DNA of 64,000 nt from Cyanobacterium aponinum PCC 10605 (GTDB lineage: Bacteria; Cyanobacteriota; Cyanobacteriia; Cyanobacteriales; Cyanobacteriaceae): assembly GCF_000317675.1 (NCBI RefSeq), contig NC_019776.1, positions 2,170,001-2,234,000 on the forward strand, given 5' to 3'. Below are positions 19,659 to 28,520 of this stretch, in pieces (position 1 is the stretch's first letter; each line of letters opens with the position of its first letter). A program made the position numbers and the translations under genes. Under the pieces are notes generated by a model. The model saw only the letters and a list, made by a program, of their open reading frames with translations, was not told the origin of the DNA and ran no database searches.

Positions 19659-19835
19659 ATGGCAGTACCTAAGAAGAAAACATCTAAATCTAAACGTAAT
19701 CAACGTCGCGCTCATTGGTTTAAAAAAGCAGAATTACAAGCTCAAAGAGCCTTATCTTTAGGTAAATCTGTTTTAACTGGTAAAGCAAACGGTTTCGTTT
19801 ATCCTACTAAGGAAGAAGAAGAAACAGAAGAATAG
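19659..19835 (+). CDS. rpmF: 50S ribosomal protein L32
   Basis: 58 aa starting [20 protein letters not shown], the universally conserved L32 N-terminus, with an acidic tail (KEEEETEE) as in other cyanobacteria. The large-subunit protein near the peptidyl-transferase entrance. It lacks the CxxC zinc motif, as in most cyanobacterial L32. Confidence 0.93.
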   Translation: MAVPKKKTSKSKRNQRRAHWFKKAELQAQRALSLGKSVLTGKANGFVYPTKEEEETEE

Positions 19836-20187
19836 TTGTGTTGTTTCTTGAGAAATGAGGAATTAGTAATTGGGTTTTGTGGAAAAATTTCTTAGGTGAA
19901 GGTAGGCGAAAAAACAAGAAGTAACGGGCAATAGTTTTGTTTTTATAATCCAGAGTCATCAGAATTTACAAAAAAGTTATGTTTATTGATTTTTTTCTTT
20001 AAATTCTTTGATTGACTGATAAATTTTGATAAAATACTCAACGTCAAACCTGCCACCTAAAACTTGAAACCACCTTAAACCCGATGTTTTTGTATTGAAC
20101 TAAACTTACATTTAGTAATTGAAAATAAAGCAATTTTTCCCAAAATATCATACTTATAGTCTTTACAATTTGTTAGAGAAGAAAGTT
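19836..20187. other. Gene-free region upstream of gifA promoter
   Basis: AT-rich with no coding frame. Contains a short heptad-like piece (ACCTGCCACCTAAAACTTGAA) near 20046-20066 and a partial element end (GTATTGAACTAAACTTACAT) near 20091-20110. Confidence 0.4.
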
Positions 20188-20201
20188 GTCAAATTTGATA
20201 C
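20188..20201 (+). promoter_or_regulatory. NtcA-like site overlapping gifA promoter
   Basis: GTCAAATTTGATAC, i.e. GTC-N8-TAC, one mismatch from GTA-N8-TAC. A candidate -10 box TATATT is at 20210-20215, placing the site across the -35 region. In known cyanobacteria NtcA represses gif genes by binding over their promoters, so repression under nitrogen starvation is inferred here. Confidence 0.55.
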
Positions 20202-20230
20202 TTTTTAGTTATATTAAAAGAGTAAGGATA

Positions 20231-20295
20231 AATCGTTCATCTGCTTAACAGTCAGACGGAAGTAAGAAGTAATGGCTTCTGAAGGAACGCGCCTC
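20231..20295 (+). ncRNA. Glutamine riboswitch (glnA RNA motif) in the gifA leader
   Basis: Contains the conserved pieces of the glnA motif in order: ATCGTTCATCTG (20232-20243), CAGACGGAAGTAAG (20253-20266), and CTGAAGGAACGCGCC (20279-20293). The first and last pieces pair (CGTTC with GAACG), and GACGGAAGTA is the family's E-loop region. Known glnA-motif RNAs bind glutamine, and the class upstream of gif genes raises synthesis of the glutamine synthetase inhibitor. Just downstream CGCCTC (20290-20295) can pair with GAGGCG in the ribosome-binding site at 20321-20326, a plausible expression switch. Confidence 0.9.
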
Positions 20296-20331
20296 GAATC
20301 TAAACTCATCGAAAATTAGAGGAGGCGAATT

Positions 20332-20478
20332 ATGAAAGCTAAATTCAATAATAATACTAGCAATATCAGTTCTATTGGTCAACAAGCGCGTTTATTAATG
20401 GTTGATAATCGTCAACGTAAAAGTAATCGTCAAGCTACTATGTTAGAAAGAGCATCTGAACAAGTAGGACTTCAATAG
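20332..20478 (+). CDS. gifA: Glutamine synthetase inactivating factor, IF7-like
   Basis: 48 aa, basic and probably disordered. The segment GQQARLLMVDNRQRKSNRQA then TMLERASEQVG aligns with the core of IF7/IF17 (QQQARALM, NRQQSML, RAAAEIGVE). It is preceded by GGAGGCGAATT as ribosome-binding site and by a glutamine riboswitch, the regulatory arrangement known for gif genes. IF proteins bind and switch off type I glutamine synthetase when nitrogen is plentiful; the target enzyme is the glnA at 42.2 kb. The start is fixed by the strong ribosome-binding site. Confidence 0.85.
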   Translation: MKAKFNNNTSNISSIGQQARLLMVDNRQRKSNRQATMLERASEQVGLQ

Positions 20479-20594
20479 TAAATATCAATAAACATAGACG
20501 AAAGAGAGAAGGGATATAAATTTACTTACCTGATTTTATTCTCTATTTCTCTCTTTATATCTTTAATTTGAATCTATATATAGGAGAAAAGAAA
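20479..20594 (+). promoter_or_regulatory. Inverted repeat between gifA and the next small gene
   Basis: AAAGAGAGAA and TTCTCTCTTT form a perfect 10-bp inverted repeat (about 20501-20510 and 20550-20560) with a long loop. It may act as a partial terminator or processing signal between the two small genes. The pairing is seen; the role is inferred. Confidence 0.4.
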
Positions 20595-20747
20595 ATGATT
20601 AGTCAAAAAACTCTTGAAAATGCTCGTCAGGCGCACAGAACAAACTTAATTAAAAGTTTAGAGCGTCGCATAGAAGTTGCAAAAGCAAAAGGTCAAATTG
20701 CTTTAGTTGAACAATTAGAAGCGGAAAAACTTTATTATCTTAAATAA
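20595..20747 (+). CDS. Small basic/helical protein downstream of gifA
   Basis: 50 aa: MISQKTLENARQAHRTNLIK, then ERRIEVAKAKGQIALVEQLE and AEKLYYLK. TAGGAG lies 9 nt before the ATG. One long amphipathic helix is likely. The pattern (AHRTNL, basic residues, QLEAE, YL) recalls my memory of PirA, a small PII-binding regulator of the ornithine-ammonia cycle whose gene is controlled like gif genes; I cannot verify the match here. The neighbourhood with gifA fits a nitrogen role. Confidence 0.6.
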   Translation: MISQKTLENARQAHRTNLIKSLERRIEVAKAKGQIALVEQLEAEKLYYLK

Positions 20748-20878
20748 ATAAATTGAGATATTGTGGCAGACAAAGTTTTTATTGGTGCTACATTTTACTC
20801 ATAATTATCGGATAATAATATAATTGCTAAATGTCAGGGATTGTTTCTCTGGCATTTTTCTATTTATAGGTTTTATCA

Positions 20879-22360
20879 ATGATTAAAAAAAATATTTTCT
20901 ATAGAGTATTATTGAGTATCTTAATCGGTTTTTATAATATCTTTTTTTATAGTTTAAGTAGTAAAGCAGAGGTAAAAGAATTATCGGAGTATAATCAAAG
21001 TCAGGTTTGTATTCAAGGTTTAGAATCAGCTATTAATAGCATTCTTAATCAGTCAGAAAGAAGTAGAGAAAATTGGGGAATTTTAATCGAAAAACTTAAT
21101 AAAAATCAGACTTTATATAAGTTAAATGAGAATAAATATTTTATTCCAGCTTCTAATGTTAAATTATTCACTACTGCTTCTTTTTTATTAAATTTTGGGG
21201 AAAATTTTACTATCAAAACTCCTATTTATATTAAGGGAAAAGAAGAATTTATAGATGAATTAATTATTATAGGAAAAGGTGATCCCACTATTACGAAGTC
21301 TGATTTAGAGGATATAGCCAAAAAACTGCAACAGTTAAATATTAATCATGTTAAAAATTTAATTTTAGTGAATAGTTCTCCTATTAAATATCCTTTTAAT
21401 AATAGCTGGGAATTTTCAGATTTATATTTTTACTATGCTGTTCCTATTAATAGTTTTATTTTGGAGGAAAATACTGTTACTTTAAGTTTAACCCCTAGTC
21501 AAGTCGGTAAACAAATATTATTAAAATGGTCTGATAAATTAGCAGGAAAACAATGGCTTATTACCAATGAAGGAGTAACTGTTAGTGAAGATGAAGAATA
21601 TAGTATTAATTTAAACCCTATGGGTTTAGAATCTAGGTTAAGAATTGAGGGAAATCTCCCTGTTAATAATCATGATGATAATTGGTGGTTATCTATTCCC
21701 AATCCTGAGCAATATTTTCAAGATTCTTTAATAGCAATTCTGCAAAATAATGGTATCCAAGTAGAAAAAACAGAAATTATCGATCAAAAAAATATAGATT
21801 TAAGTGATGCTAATTTGTTGTTAGAAATTAACTCTCCTAATAGTAACAATTTAATTGCGGAAATTAATCAAAATAGTAATAATTTATATGCTGAAATTTT
21901 ATTAAGTTATTTAGCAACGAACCAAGATACAAAGTTTATTTCCCAGACAAAGATATTAGAAAATATTGGGCTATTATCTAATGATTATTCTCTAAAGGAT
22001 GCTTCTGGTTTATCTCGTCAAAATTTAGTGACTCCCAAAAGTCTTGTAACTTTATTAAAATTAATGGATAAAACTGAATATGCAAAAACTTTCAGAAATT
22101 CTTTAAGTTTAGCTGGTGTTAATGGCACTCTAAAAAACCGTTTTCAGAATGAAGATATAATCGACAATAACTTATGGGGAAAAACTGGAACTTTGACGGG
22201 AGTATCTGCTTTATCGGGCTATTTAAGAACTAAAGATGATGATGTAGTTTTTTCTATTATGGTAAATAATTCTTCGGCATTAAGCAAAGAATTAAGAGAT
22301 GTTATCGATAAATTGTTGGTTATCGTTGCCCAATCACAACATTGTGCAAACAACAGTTGA
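20879..22360 (+). CDS. D-alanyl-D-alanine carboxypeptidase/endopeptidase (PBP4/DacB family)
   Basis: 493 aa. N-terminal signal-like hydrophobic segment (residues 9-30). Catalytic triad motifs of class C PBPs: SxxK in IPASNVKLF (S92, K95), SxN in DASGLSRQN, and KTG in LWGKTGTLTG. A large insert domain lies between the first two motifs, as in PBP4. Acts in the periplasm on peptidoglycan stem peptides. Very AT-rich codon use, similar to other genes here. Confidence 0.88.
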   Translation: MIKKNIFYRVLLSILIGFYNIFFYSLSSKAEVKELSEYNQSQVCIQGLESAINSILNQSERSRENWGILIEKLNKNQTLYKLNENKYFIPASNVKLFTTASFLLNFGENFTIKTPIYIKGKEEFIDELIIIGKGDPTITKSDLEDIAKKLQQLNINHVKNLILVNSSPIKYPFNNSWEFSDLYFYYAVPINSFILEENTVTLSLTPSQVGKQILLKWSDKLAGKQWLITNEGVTVSEDEEYSINLNPMGLESRLRIEGNLPVNNHDDNWWLSIPNPEQYFQDSLIAILQNNGIQVEKTEIIDQKNIDLSDANLLLEINSPNSNNLIAEINQNSNNLYAEILLSYLATNQDTKFISQTKILENIGLLSNDYSLKDASGLSRQNLVTPKSLVTLLKLMDKTEYAKTFRNSLSLAGVNGTLKNRFQNEDIIDNNLWGKTGTLTGVSALSGYLRTKDDDVVFSIMVNNSSALSKELRDVIDKLLVIVAQSQHCANNS

Positions 22361-22585
22361 TATGGTAATTTTGGGGTTGCTTAATTAATCGTGATGCAAA
22401 GCATTATTGAATTGCTCCAAGTGTCCAACACTCAAGTATCATTGCTTATTGCCCATTTCCGCTCTAAATTAAAAATCATAGCTTAATTCCCCAACGCCGT
22501 TATTTTAAATCCGTAAGTGTAGGTAAAGCTGGGCAAAGCCCAAGCTATTATAATCTAAATTTTAAATCGGAATTCTGAATTTCGG
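22361..22585. other. Intergenic, convergent gene ends
   Basis: Contains an inverted repeat AGCTGGGCAAAGCCCAAGCT at 22526-22545. This 9-bp-stem palindrome could act as a bidirectional terminator, though no T run follows. No gene supported. Confidence 0.4.
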
Positions 22586-23113
22586 TTATTCTTTCTTTCT
22601 GACATCAATAACACTGCCACGAAAATTATAATTGCTGCCGTCTAATTCTAACACTGTACCAATTTTTACTTTTTGGTTGGCTAAAATTGCGCCATCATTA
22701 GTCATTGAACCTTTGCCATTCATGTATAGAATCATATCTGTACTTAAAGCAACAATGGGACGAGGGTCTAATAAAGATTTAACGCTACCATCAGGTTGAG
22801 TTGCAACCACATAATTGGGCAATTCTTCCACTGATTCTATATTTAAATTTCCTGCCGGTTCATTTCTAACGATAATTTTAACGGAAGAATTTTCTAGTGA
22901 GCGAAGAAACTCTTGAGGATTTTTGACGCTTAAACCCCTTACCAATAAATTTAATTCTATAGTATCTCCCCCACTACCCACTTGTGCGATCGAACCTTTT
23001 GGACCTGGTACAATGAAAATACCAATTAAAACTAAAACTATAACTGCGATCGCACCTAAATCTAAAATACTAATTTTGCCGAATAAACGACCTTTTGAGT
23101 CGATAATTTTCAT
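22586..23113 (-). CDS. DUF4330-domain protein
   Basis: 175 aa. Short N-terminal cytoplasmic stretch (MKIIDSKGRLFGKISILDLG), one membrane helix (AIAVIVLVLIGIFIVPG), then an extracytoplasmic beta-rich domain. This matches the DUF4330 family common in cyanobacteria; function unknown. Transcribed toward the DacB gene end. Confidence 0.8.
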   Translation of the reverse strand: MKIIDSKGRLFGKISILDLGAIAVIVLVLIGIFIVPGPKGSIAQVGSGGDTIELNLLVRGLSVKNPQEFLRSLENSSVKIIVRNEPAGNLNIESVEELPNYVVATQPDGSVKSLLDPRPIVALSTDMILYMNGKGSMTNDGAILANQKVKIGTVLELDGSNYNFRGSVIDVRKKE

Positions 23114-23222
23114 ACAATTTAACCATCAAAAATGACTCCTCAAAATATATCATAACCCGAGGAGAATTGATGATTTTTTCCCGAGGAAGCGACTATGCAC
23201 TCATAACGTAGCTTTGGGTGAC

Positions 23223-24122
23223 TTAAGGTGTAGTAGCTATACCGATCGCAAATCTATCTAAACCTGCTAAATCATACTCAATTTTAATATTTTTATAACT
23301 GCCATTTTCTTTTAAAAGATTTTCAACTATTTTACCTTGTCCTGCCATAATTTCTAAGATTAAAAACCCATCTTTCACTAAAAAATTGGGAGAATTTTCA
23401 ATTAAATAACGAATGTCTTTTAAACCGTCTTCTCCTCCATCTAAAGCAATTTTTGGTTCATGATTTACTACTTCAGGCTCTAATTCTAATACCATTTGTG
23501 AGGGAATATAAGGGGGGTTGGAAACAATCAAGCTAAAGCTATTTTTGAGGTCATTTATAGGGTCAAACCAAGAACCATGACAAAATTTAACTCTCGACTC
23601 AAAACCGTATTTAAGGGCGTTTTCTTGGGCAATTTTTAAGGCAGATTCACTCTTGTCAACTGCATAAATATAGCTATTTGGGAACGCCTCGGCTAATCCT
23701 AGTGCGATCGCACCGCTACCTGTTCCTAAATCAAGAAAATTACCTGTTTTTAAATAAGAATAATTGAATGTAATTTCTGAAGCTAAGTCTATAATTAACT
23801 CTGTTTCAGGACGAGGAATCAAAACATCAGGAGTTACTTTTAATGTGAAATTACGCCAATGACACTCACCAATTAGATATTGAATAGGGCAACGTTTAGT
23901 TATCCTCAAATTCCAGATTTTTTCTAATTTATCTAAGGAAAATTTACTGTTTATTGACTCTTGATTTTGATAATTATTTAACTGTAAATTAAGTTTATTT
24001 AAAGATGTTAATTCTATAATAAATAAATTAAGTTCACTAATATTAATATTGTTATTTAAACAATCTCTTTTTGCTGATTGATACCAATTAAATAAATCTT
24101 TTCCAGTAATTTCAAATTCCAT
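23223..24122 (-). CDS. prmC: Peptide chain release factor N5-glutamine methyltransferase
   Basis: 299 aa. N-terminal helical domain, then a SAM-binding Rossmann fold with FLDLGTGSGAIALGLA (motif I) and the diagnostic NPPYIP motif that holds the substrate glutamine. PrmC methylates the GGQ glutamine of RF1 and RF2. The N-terminal domain is somewhat divergent and Asn-rich. Confidence 0.92.
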   Translation of the reverse strand: MEFEITGKDLFNWYQSAKRDCLNNNINISELNLFIIELTSLNKLNLQLNNYQNQESINSKFSLDKLEKIWNLRITKRCPIQYLIGECHWRNFTLKVTPDVLIPRPETELIIDLASEITFNYSYLKTGNFLDLGTGSGAIALGLAEAFPNSYIYAVDKSESALKIAQENALKYGFESRVKFCHGSWFDPINDLKNSFSLIVSNPPYIPSQMVLELEPEVVNHEPKIALDGGEDGLKDIRYLIENSPNFLVKDGFLILEIMAGQGKIVENLLKENGSYKNIKIEYDLAGLDRFAIGIATTP

Positions 24123-24342
24123 CCAATTAACAATTAAAAATTAACAATTAAAAGGGCAAGGGGCAAACCCCTCTGTGTCTCCCTTTAAAAGAAACCCCGT
24201 TTATCCCCCCTCGAGAGGGGAGAGGGCAAAAGTGTTTACTTAACTTCTCGTAAGGGTTAAATATATTCAACCCCTACCACCCTAACATCCCTATACCCCA
24301 AGCCTCTATAAACCTTTCTTTTGAATGATTATAATTACTAAA
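24123..24342. repeat. Repeat-rich gap with two palindromes
   Basis: Holds a CTCGAG-centred repeat (CCCCCCTCGAGAGGGGAGAG around 24206-24225), also seen at 35391-35434 and 40815-40860. It also holds the palindrome GGGTTAAATATATTCAACCC at 24253-24272. No gene. Confidence 0.6.
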
Positions 24343-25155
24343 CTACTCAATCTCAATGGTGGTTGGTTTACTATCTCCACTATTTCCACTAGAATTATTA
24401 CGGTTAGATTTATCTACGGGTTGTCTAAAATCAGCATAGATGCGATCGCGCCATGTAAAGAAAGGCTCATAAGCGCTATTATCTGCTAAACCCGGAATAC
24501 CCTTCCCTTCTAAATTAATATCCAAATCATAATAAGCCACAGAAGGAAACTTAATGATAGTCGTCAAAGCCGCCACAGTCAAATCGGCTAAAGTTGGTTT
24601 ATCTCCGGTTAGATAGGGTTGGTCATGTAAAATCAAAGTTAAAGCCTCTAAATCTTGCTTTAAACCCTTTTCAGCTTCTTTTAAAACATCTTTTCCGAAA
24701 CCTACTCCCAAACTGAAAACATCCATAATTTCTGAAGGGAAAGCATTAACAAAAGTCTTGAGAATATCAGGGGTATTTTCGGGCAGAAAAGAAGAGCGAA
24801 AACTGGGATAATGATTTAACGCATGAAAGAAAGCCTTACGCCCTTTTAAACCCAAGGATTCATCCGCCCATTCTTCCATCAATAAACATTTACCTCTAGC
24901 AACTCCATCGGTGGGAATTAATGGTTTTTCAGGGTATTTGCGATCCAAATATAAAGCAATTTCCGTTGAATCGGCAATAACAGTATCACCATCTTTTAAT
25001 ACGGGAACTTGTCTTTGTCCTGAAATTTTATAAACTTCTAATTGTCCAATACCGGGGGTAACTTCTACTTTTTTGTATTCTAAGCCCTTGTAGTCAAGGA
25101 TAAGCCTAACCTTTTCGGAAAATTGAGAAAGTTCAAATTGATATAGTTCTAACAT
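24343..25155 (-). CDS. Glutathione S-transferase family protein
   Basis: 270 aa. N-terminal thioredoxin-like domain (LELYQFELSQFSEKVRLILD; Pro/Ser region SGQRQVPVLKDGDTVIADST), then an alpha-helical C-terminal domain (LKQDLEALTLILHDQPYLTG, DLTVAALTTI). Length and insert place it in the cyanobacterial GST group with a longer C-terminal domain. Substrate unknown. Confidence 0.85.
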   Translation of the reverse strand: MLELYQFELSQFSEKVRLILDYKGLEYKKVEVTPGIGQLEVYKISGQRQVPVLKDGDTVIADSTEIALYLDRKYPEKPLIPTDGVARGKCLLMEEWADESLGLKGRKAFFHALNHYPSFRSSFLPENTPDILKTFVNAFPSEIMDVFSLGVGFGKDVLKEAEKGLKQDLEALTLILHDQPYLTGDKPTLADLTVAALTTIIKFPSVAYYDLDINLEGKGIPGLADNSAYEPFFTWRDRIYADFRQPVDKSNRNNSSGNSGDSKPTTIEIE

Positions 25156-25278
25156 AGTAAGATTTCAATTGTTATAAAACTTAACATCTATACTTTAACA
25201 ACTAATAATCAATTATCGAGGTTAGTTAAGAGAAAAATTGGTTACATTAATTTTATTATCAATTTTTGGAGATTTCCG

Positions 25279-26184
25279 ATGACTTTTTTTGTCACTAATC
25301 ATCATCTTTCTCAAACCACAGAGAATATTTTAGAAAAGACATGGCAAAAATTCCCTTCGTTAAAAAAAAATAACATTGCTTTGACGGTGGTTATGGAGAA
25401 TAAAGAGAAATCTCCTTTGCAGGGTTTTAGCTATCGGGGAAACGAAAAAATTTATCCTGCAAGTATTGTCAAATTATTCTATTTAGTGGCGGTGGAAGAA
25501 TGGTTAAATCAGGGAAAAATTCAACCCTCCTCAGAGTTCGATCGCGCTGTCAGAGATATGATTGTAGAATCGAGTAATGATGCCACCAGTCTAGTTATGG
25601 ATACTCTAACTCAAACTACGTCAGGGTATGAATTACCAGAATTAGAATTTCTTCAATGGCAAAAACAAAGGAATATGATAAATGACTATTTCCAGAATTA
25701 TAACTGGGAAGAATTTGCCTCTATCAACGTTAATCAGAAAACTTGGTGCGATGGTGCTTATGGAAGAGAAAGAATATTTTTGGGTGAAAACTATGAGAAT
25801 CGAAATATGTTAACTACCAATGCTGTTGCTAGATTACTTTATAGCATCATGAATAATTTAGTCGTCACAGAGAAAGCCTGTGAAAAAATGCGAAATTTGC
25901 TAAAAAGAGATGCCAGTAAAAAAAAGATAGGGATAAATGACGAAGAAAATCAAATTAATGGTTTTATAGGCGAAAGTGTACCTAATAATGCTCAAATTTG
26001 GTCTAAAGCTGGATGGACTTCGCAAGTACGTCATGATTGTGCATATATTACCCTACCTAATTCAACCTCCTATTTATTAGTCATCTTCGCCGAAGGAAAA
26101 GCAACTCGTCAGCGAAATTTAATTCCTTTTATCTCTCATCAATTTATAATGGAAATTCAAAAAATTGGGGCTCTATCAGTTTGA
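25279..26184 (+). CDS. Class A beta-lactamase-like serine hydrolase
   Basis: 301 aa. SxxK in PASIVKLFY (S62, K65), SSND at about 94 in the SDN position, and KAGW in place of KTG near 245. No clear signal peptide. The fold is that of class A beta-lactamases, but the Glu of the omega loop (ExxLN) is not evident, so true beta-lactamase activity is doubtful. More likely an amidase or penicillin-binding-like hydrolase. GGAG is just before the ATG. Confidence 0.75.
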   Translation: MTFFVTNHHLSQTTENILEKTWQKFPSLKKNNIALTVVMENKEKSPLQGFSYRGNEKIYPASIVKLFYLVAVEEWLNQGKIQPSSEFDRAVRDMIVESSNDATSLVMDTLTQTTSGYELPELEFLQWQKQRNMINDYFQNYNWEEFASINVNQKTWCDGAYGRERIFLGENYENRNMLTTNAVARLLYSIMNNLVVTEKACEKMRNLLKRDASKKKIGINDEENQINGFIGESVPNNAQIWSKAGWTSQVRHDCAYITLPNSTSYLLVIFAEGKATRQRNLIPFISHQFIMEIQKIGALSV

Positions 26185-26185
26185 G

Positions 26186-26376
26186 TCTGTAAATTATTAG
26201 TTAGGATAGGCAATAGGGGATTATTAAATAATTGACAATTAATAACTTTTAACTCCAAACTCTGTACGGGCGAATGGCCATTCGCTCCTAATTAACTCCT
26301 AACTCACTCGAACAAAGTCCCTGCTATAATAAACCCTAACTATTAAAAATTATTTATATTAAAACTGATTCAAAAA
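26186..26376. repeat. Gap with 18-bp palindrome repeat
   Basis: TGTACGGGCGAATGGCCATT followed by CGCTCC at 26264-26288. The same palindrome recurs at 28399-28422 and 29402-29425. Confidence 0.65.
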
Positions 26377-28065
26377 GTGAATAAATCCGCTTTTTCAGAC
26401 AAAAATCTTGAAAATGACTCCTTACTGAGATATTCTCCTGATGCGATCGCACAATATTACAATCGTCGTCCTTGGTTAGCAATTTGGAGAGGGTTAAAAA
26501 TTATTACCTATTTTGGTATTTTTATTATCCAATTAATTTTAGATAAGTGGTTTAATTTAGAAGAAAAAAACAAACTAAAAAGAGCCGAACAAATAAGAAA
26601 AATACTCACAAAATTAGGACCTACATTTATTAAAGTAGGTCAAGCACTTTCCACCAGACCTGATCTAATTCGTAGGGATTTTTTAGAAGAATTAATTAAA
26701 TTACAAGATCAACTACCGCCTTTTGATAATGATTTAGCTTTCAGTATTATTGAAAAAGAATTAGACCTGAAAATAGAAGACGCTTACAGAGAAATATCTC
26801 CTAAGCCAGTAGCCGCCGCTAGTTTAGGTCAAGTATATCGAGGCTTTCTGCATACAGGAGAAGAAGTGGCGATTAAGGTACAACGTCCTAATTTAATGCC
26901 TGTAATTACCCTAGATTTATATTTAATGCGTTGGGCTTCCCATTGGATTAGTCCTTTTTTACCCCTAAATTTAGGTCATGATTTAGCGTTAATTGTTGAT
27001 GAATTTGGGACTAAATTATTTGAAGAAATTGACTACTTAAATGAAGGTAGGAATGCAGAAAAATTTGCCGCTAATTTCCGTGATGATGAAGAGGTGAAAG
27101 TACCTGCGATATATTGGCGTTACACCAGCAAAAATGTTTTAACTTTAGAATGGATTAACGGTTATAAACTCAACGATTTAGATACGATTAAAGCCGCAGG
27201 GCTGAACACAGATGATATTATTCGAGTGGGAGTTACATCTGGTTTAAAACAGTTATTAGAACATGGGTTCTTCCATGCTGATCCCCATCCCGGTAACTTA
27301 TTTGCTATGCCCGATGGTAGAATGGCTTACATCGATTTTGGCATGATGGATCAATTAAGCGAAGAAGCAAAAGAAACGATCGCATCTTCTGTGGTACAAC
27401 TGATAAATCGTGATTATGAGGCTTTAGCCCGTGATTTTGTCAAATTGGGGTTTTTAACTCCCGAAACAGATATTATGCCCATTGTACCAGCCTTAGAAAA
27501 GGTTTTTGGTAATGCCATAGATCAGAGTGTAGGGGATTTTAACTTTAAAACCATCACCGATGATTTTTCTGAATTGATGTATGAATATCCTTTCCGAGTA
27601 CCAGCAAAATTTGCCCTGATTATCCGTTCATTGGTAACTCAAGAAGGATTAGCATTAAGTTTAAATCGAGATTTCCGTATTGTTGAAGTATCCTTCCCTT
27701 ACGTTTCCCGAAGACTCTTAACAGAAGAATCTCCCGCCATGCGTAAACGTTTACTAGAAGTGCTTTTCAAAGACGGTAAGTTTCAATGGGAAAGATTAGA
27801 AAATATGATTGCGATCGCACGTTCTGATCATCGCTTTAACCTTTTACCCACCGCAGGATTAGGACTACAGTTTCTCGTTTCAGAAGAAGGAGAATACTTG
27901 CGCCGTCAACTATTAAACGCTCTAATAGAAGATGACCGCCTTCATACAGAAGAAGTGAAAAGACTATGGACATTATTTCAACCAGAATTACAACCCCAAA
28001 AATTATGGGATGTTGCCTTTAAAGCCATTAGTCAATTGTCCAATGAATTAGTCACCAGTCGATGA
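26377..28065 (+). CDS. ABC1/UbiB-family atypical kinase
   Basis: 562 aa with a GTG start; no in-frame ATG occurs before the conserved region. Family motifs: KxGQ in FIKVGQALSTRPD, the Ala-rich loop AAASLGQVYRG, ExD in EEIDYLNEGRNAEKF, HADPHPGN catalytic loop, DFGMMD. C-terminal extension of about 130 residues typical of cyanobacterial members. UbiB/ADCK proteins support quinone synthesis or lipid metabolism; in cyanobacteria and plastids they act in plastoquinone and tocopherol homeostasis. Confidence 0.9.
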   Translation: MNKSAFSDKNLENDSLLRYSPDAIAQYYNRRPWLAIWRGLKIITYFGIFIIQLILDKWFNLEEKNKLKRAEQIRKILTKLGPTFIKVGQALSTRPDLIRRDFLEELIKLQDQLPPFDNDLAFSIIEKELDLKIEDAYREISPKPVAAASLGQVYRGFLHTGEEVAIKVQRPNLMPVITLDLYLMRWASHWISPFLPLNLGHDLALIVDEFGTKLFEEIDYLNEGRNAEKFAANFRDDEEVKVPAIYWRYTSKNVLTLEWINGYKLNDLDTIKAAGLNTDDIIRVGVTSGLKQLLEHGFFHADPHPGNLFAMPDGRMAYIDFGMMDQLSEEAKETIASSVVQLINRDYEALARDFVKLGFLTPETDIMPIVPALEKVFGNAIDQSVGDFNFKTITDDFSELMYEYPFRVPAKFALIIRSLVTQEGLALSLNRDFRIVEVSFPYVSRRLLTEESPAMRKRLLEVLFKDGKFQWERLENMIAIARSDHRFNLLPTAGLGLQFLVSEEGEYLRRQLLNALIEDDRLHTEEVKRLWTLFQPELQPQKLWDVAFKAISQLSNELVTSR

Positions 28066-28236
28066 ATCAGAGTTTGGGATTAGGAGTTTTTAATTCTTAT
28101 TCCCATTCTTTACCTTTGCCCCTTATCCCCTTTTTAGGCAGGGTTTTTTCAAAGTCAGGGCAAAATTATCTTGCCCTCACCTCCAAGCCCTCTCCCACAG
28201 TAGAGGGGAGCGTTTTTTCTTAATAATTGATTAATT

Positions 28237-28520
28237 AACCTGAGTTTTGGATAAGCTGAAAGCATCCCAACTCGTAGTCAGAAAACCTTATAGCTTCTTA
28301 GAAATAACGATAAAATTGCCTTAATCCGAACTGACGTTAAATAGTTAAGAATTAAGAATAAAAAATTAAGAATTAAGAATGAAAAACCACGAATACCTGT
28401 ACGGGCGAATGGCCATTCGCCCCTACTTCCCCCTTTCCCCTCATCCCCCCATCCCCTAACACCTGCAACCTGCAACCTGACACCTAACCTTATCGGATAC
28501 TCTTAAACCGAACTGAGGTT
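28237..28520 (+). repeat. MITE-like element with 95-nt core shared with 43732-43952
   Basis: Begins AACCTGAGTTTTGGATAA and ends TTAAACCGAACTGAGGTT. The first ~95 nt (GATAAGCTGAAAGCAT through AATTGCCTTAATCCGAACTG) are nearly identical to 43743-43830. The middle has AATTAAG heptads and the GGCGAATGGCCATTCGCC palindrome (28404-28421). It abuts the stop codon of moaE. Confidence 0.8.

Noticed and set aside
25279..26184. True class A beta-lactamase
   Set aside because: SxxK and SDN-like motifs are present, but the omega-loop Glu and a signal peptide are not evident and KTG is KAG, so only beta-lactamase-like is claimed.
28278..28475. 65-aa minus-strand frame
   Set aside because: It falls completely inside a MITE-like element and encodes heptad-derived low complexity.
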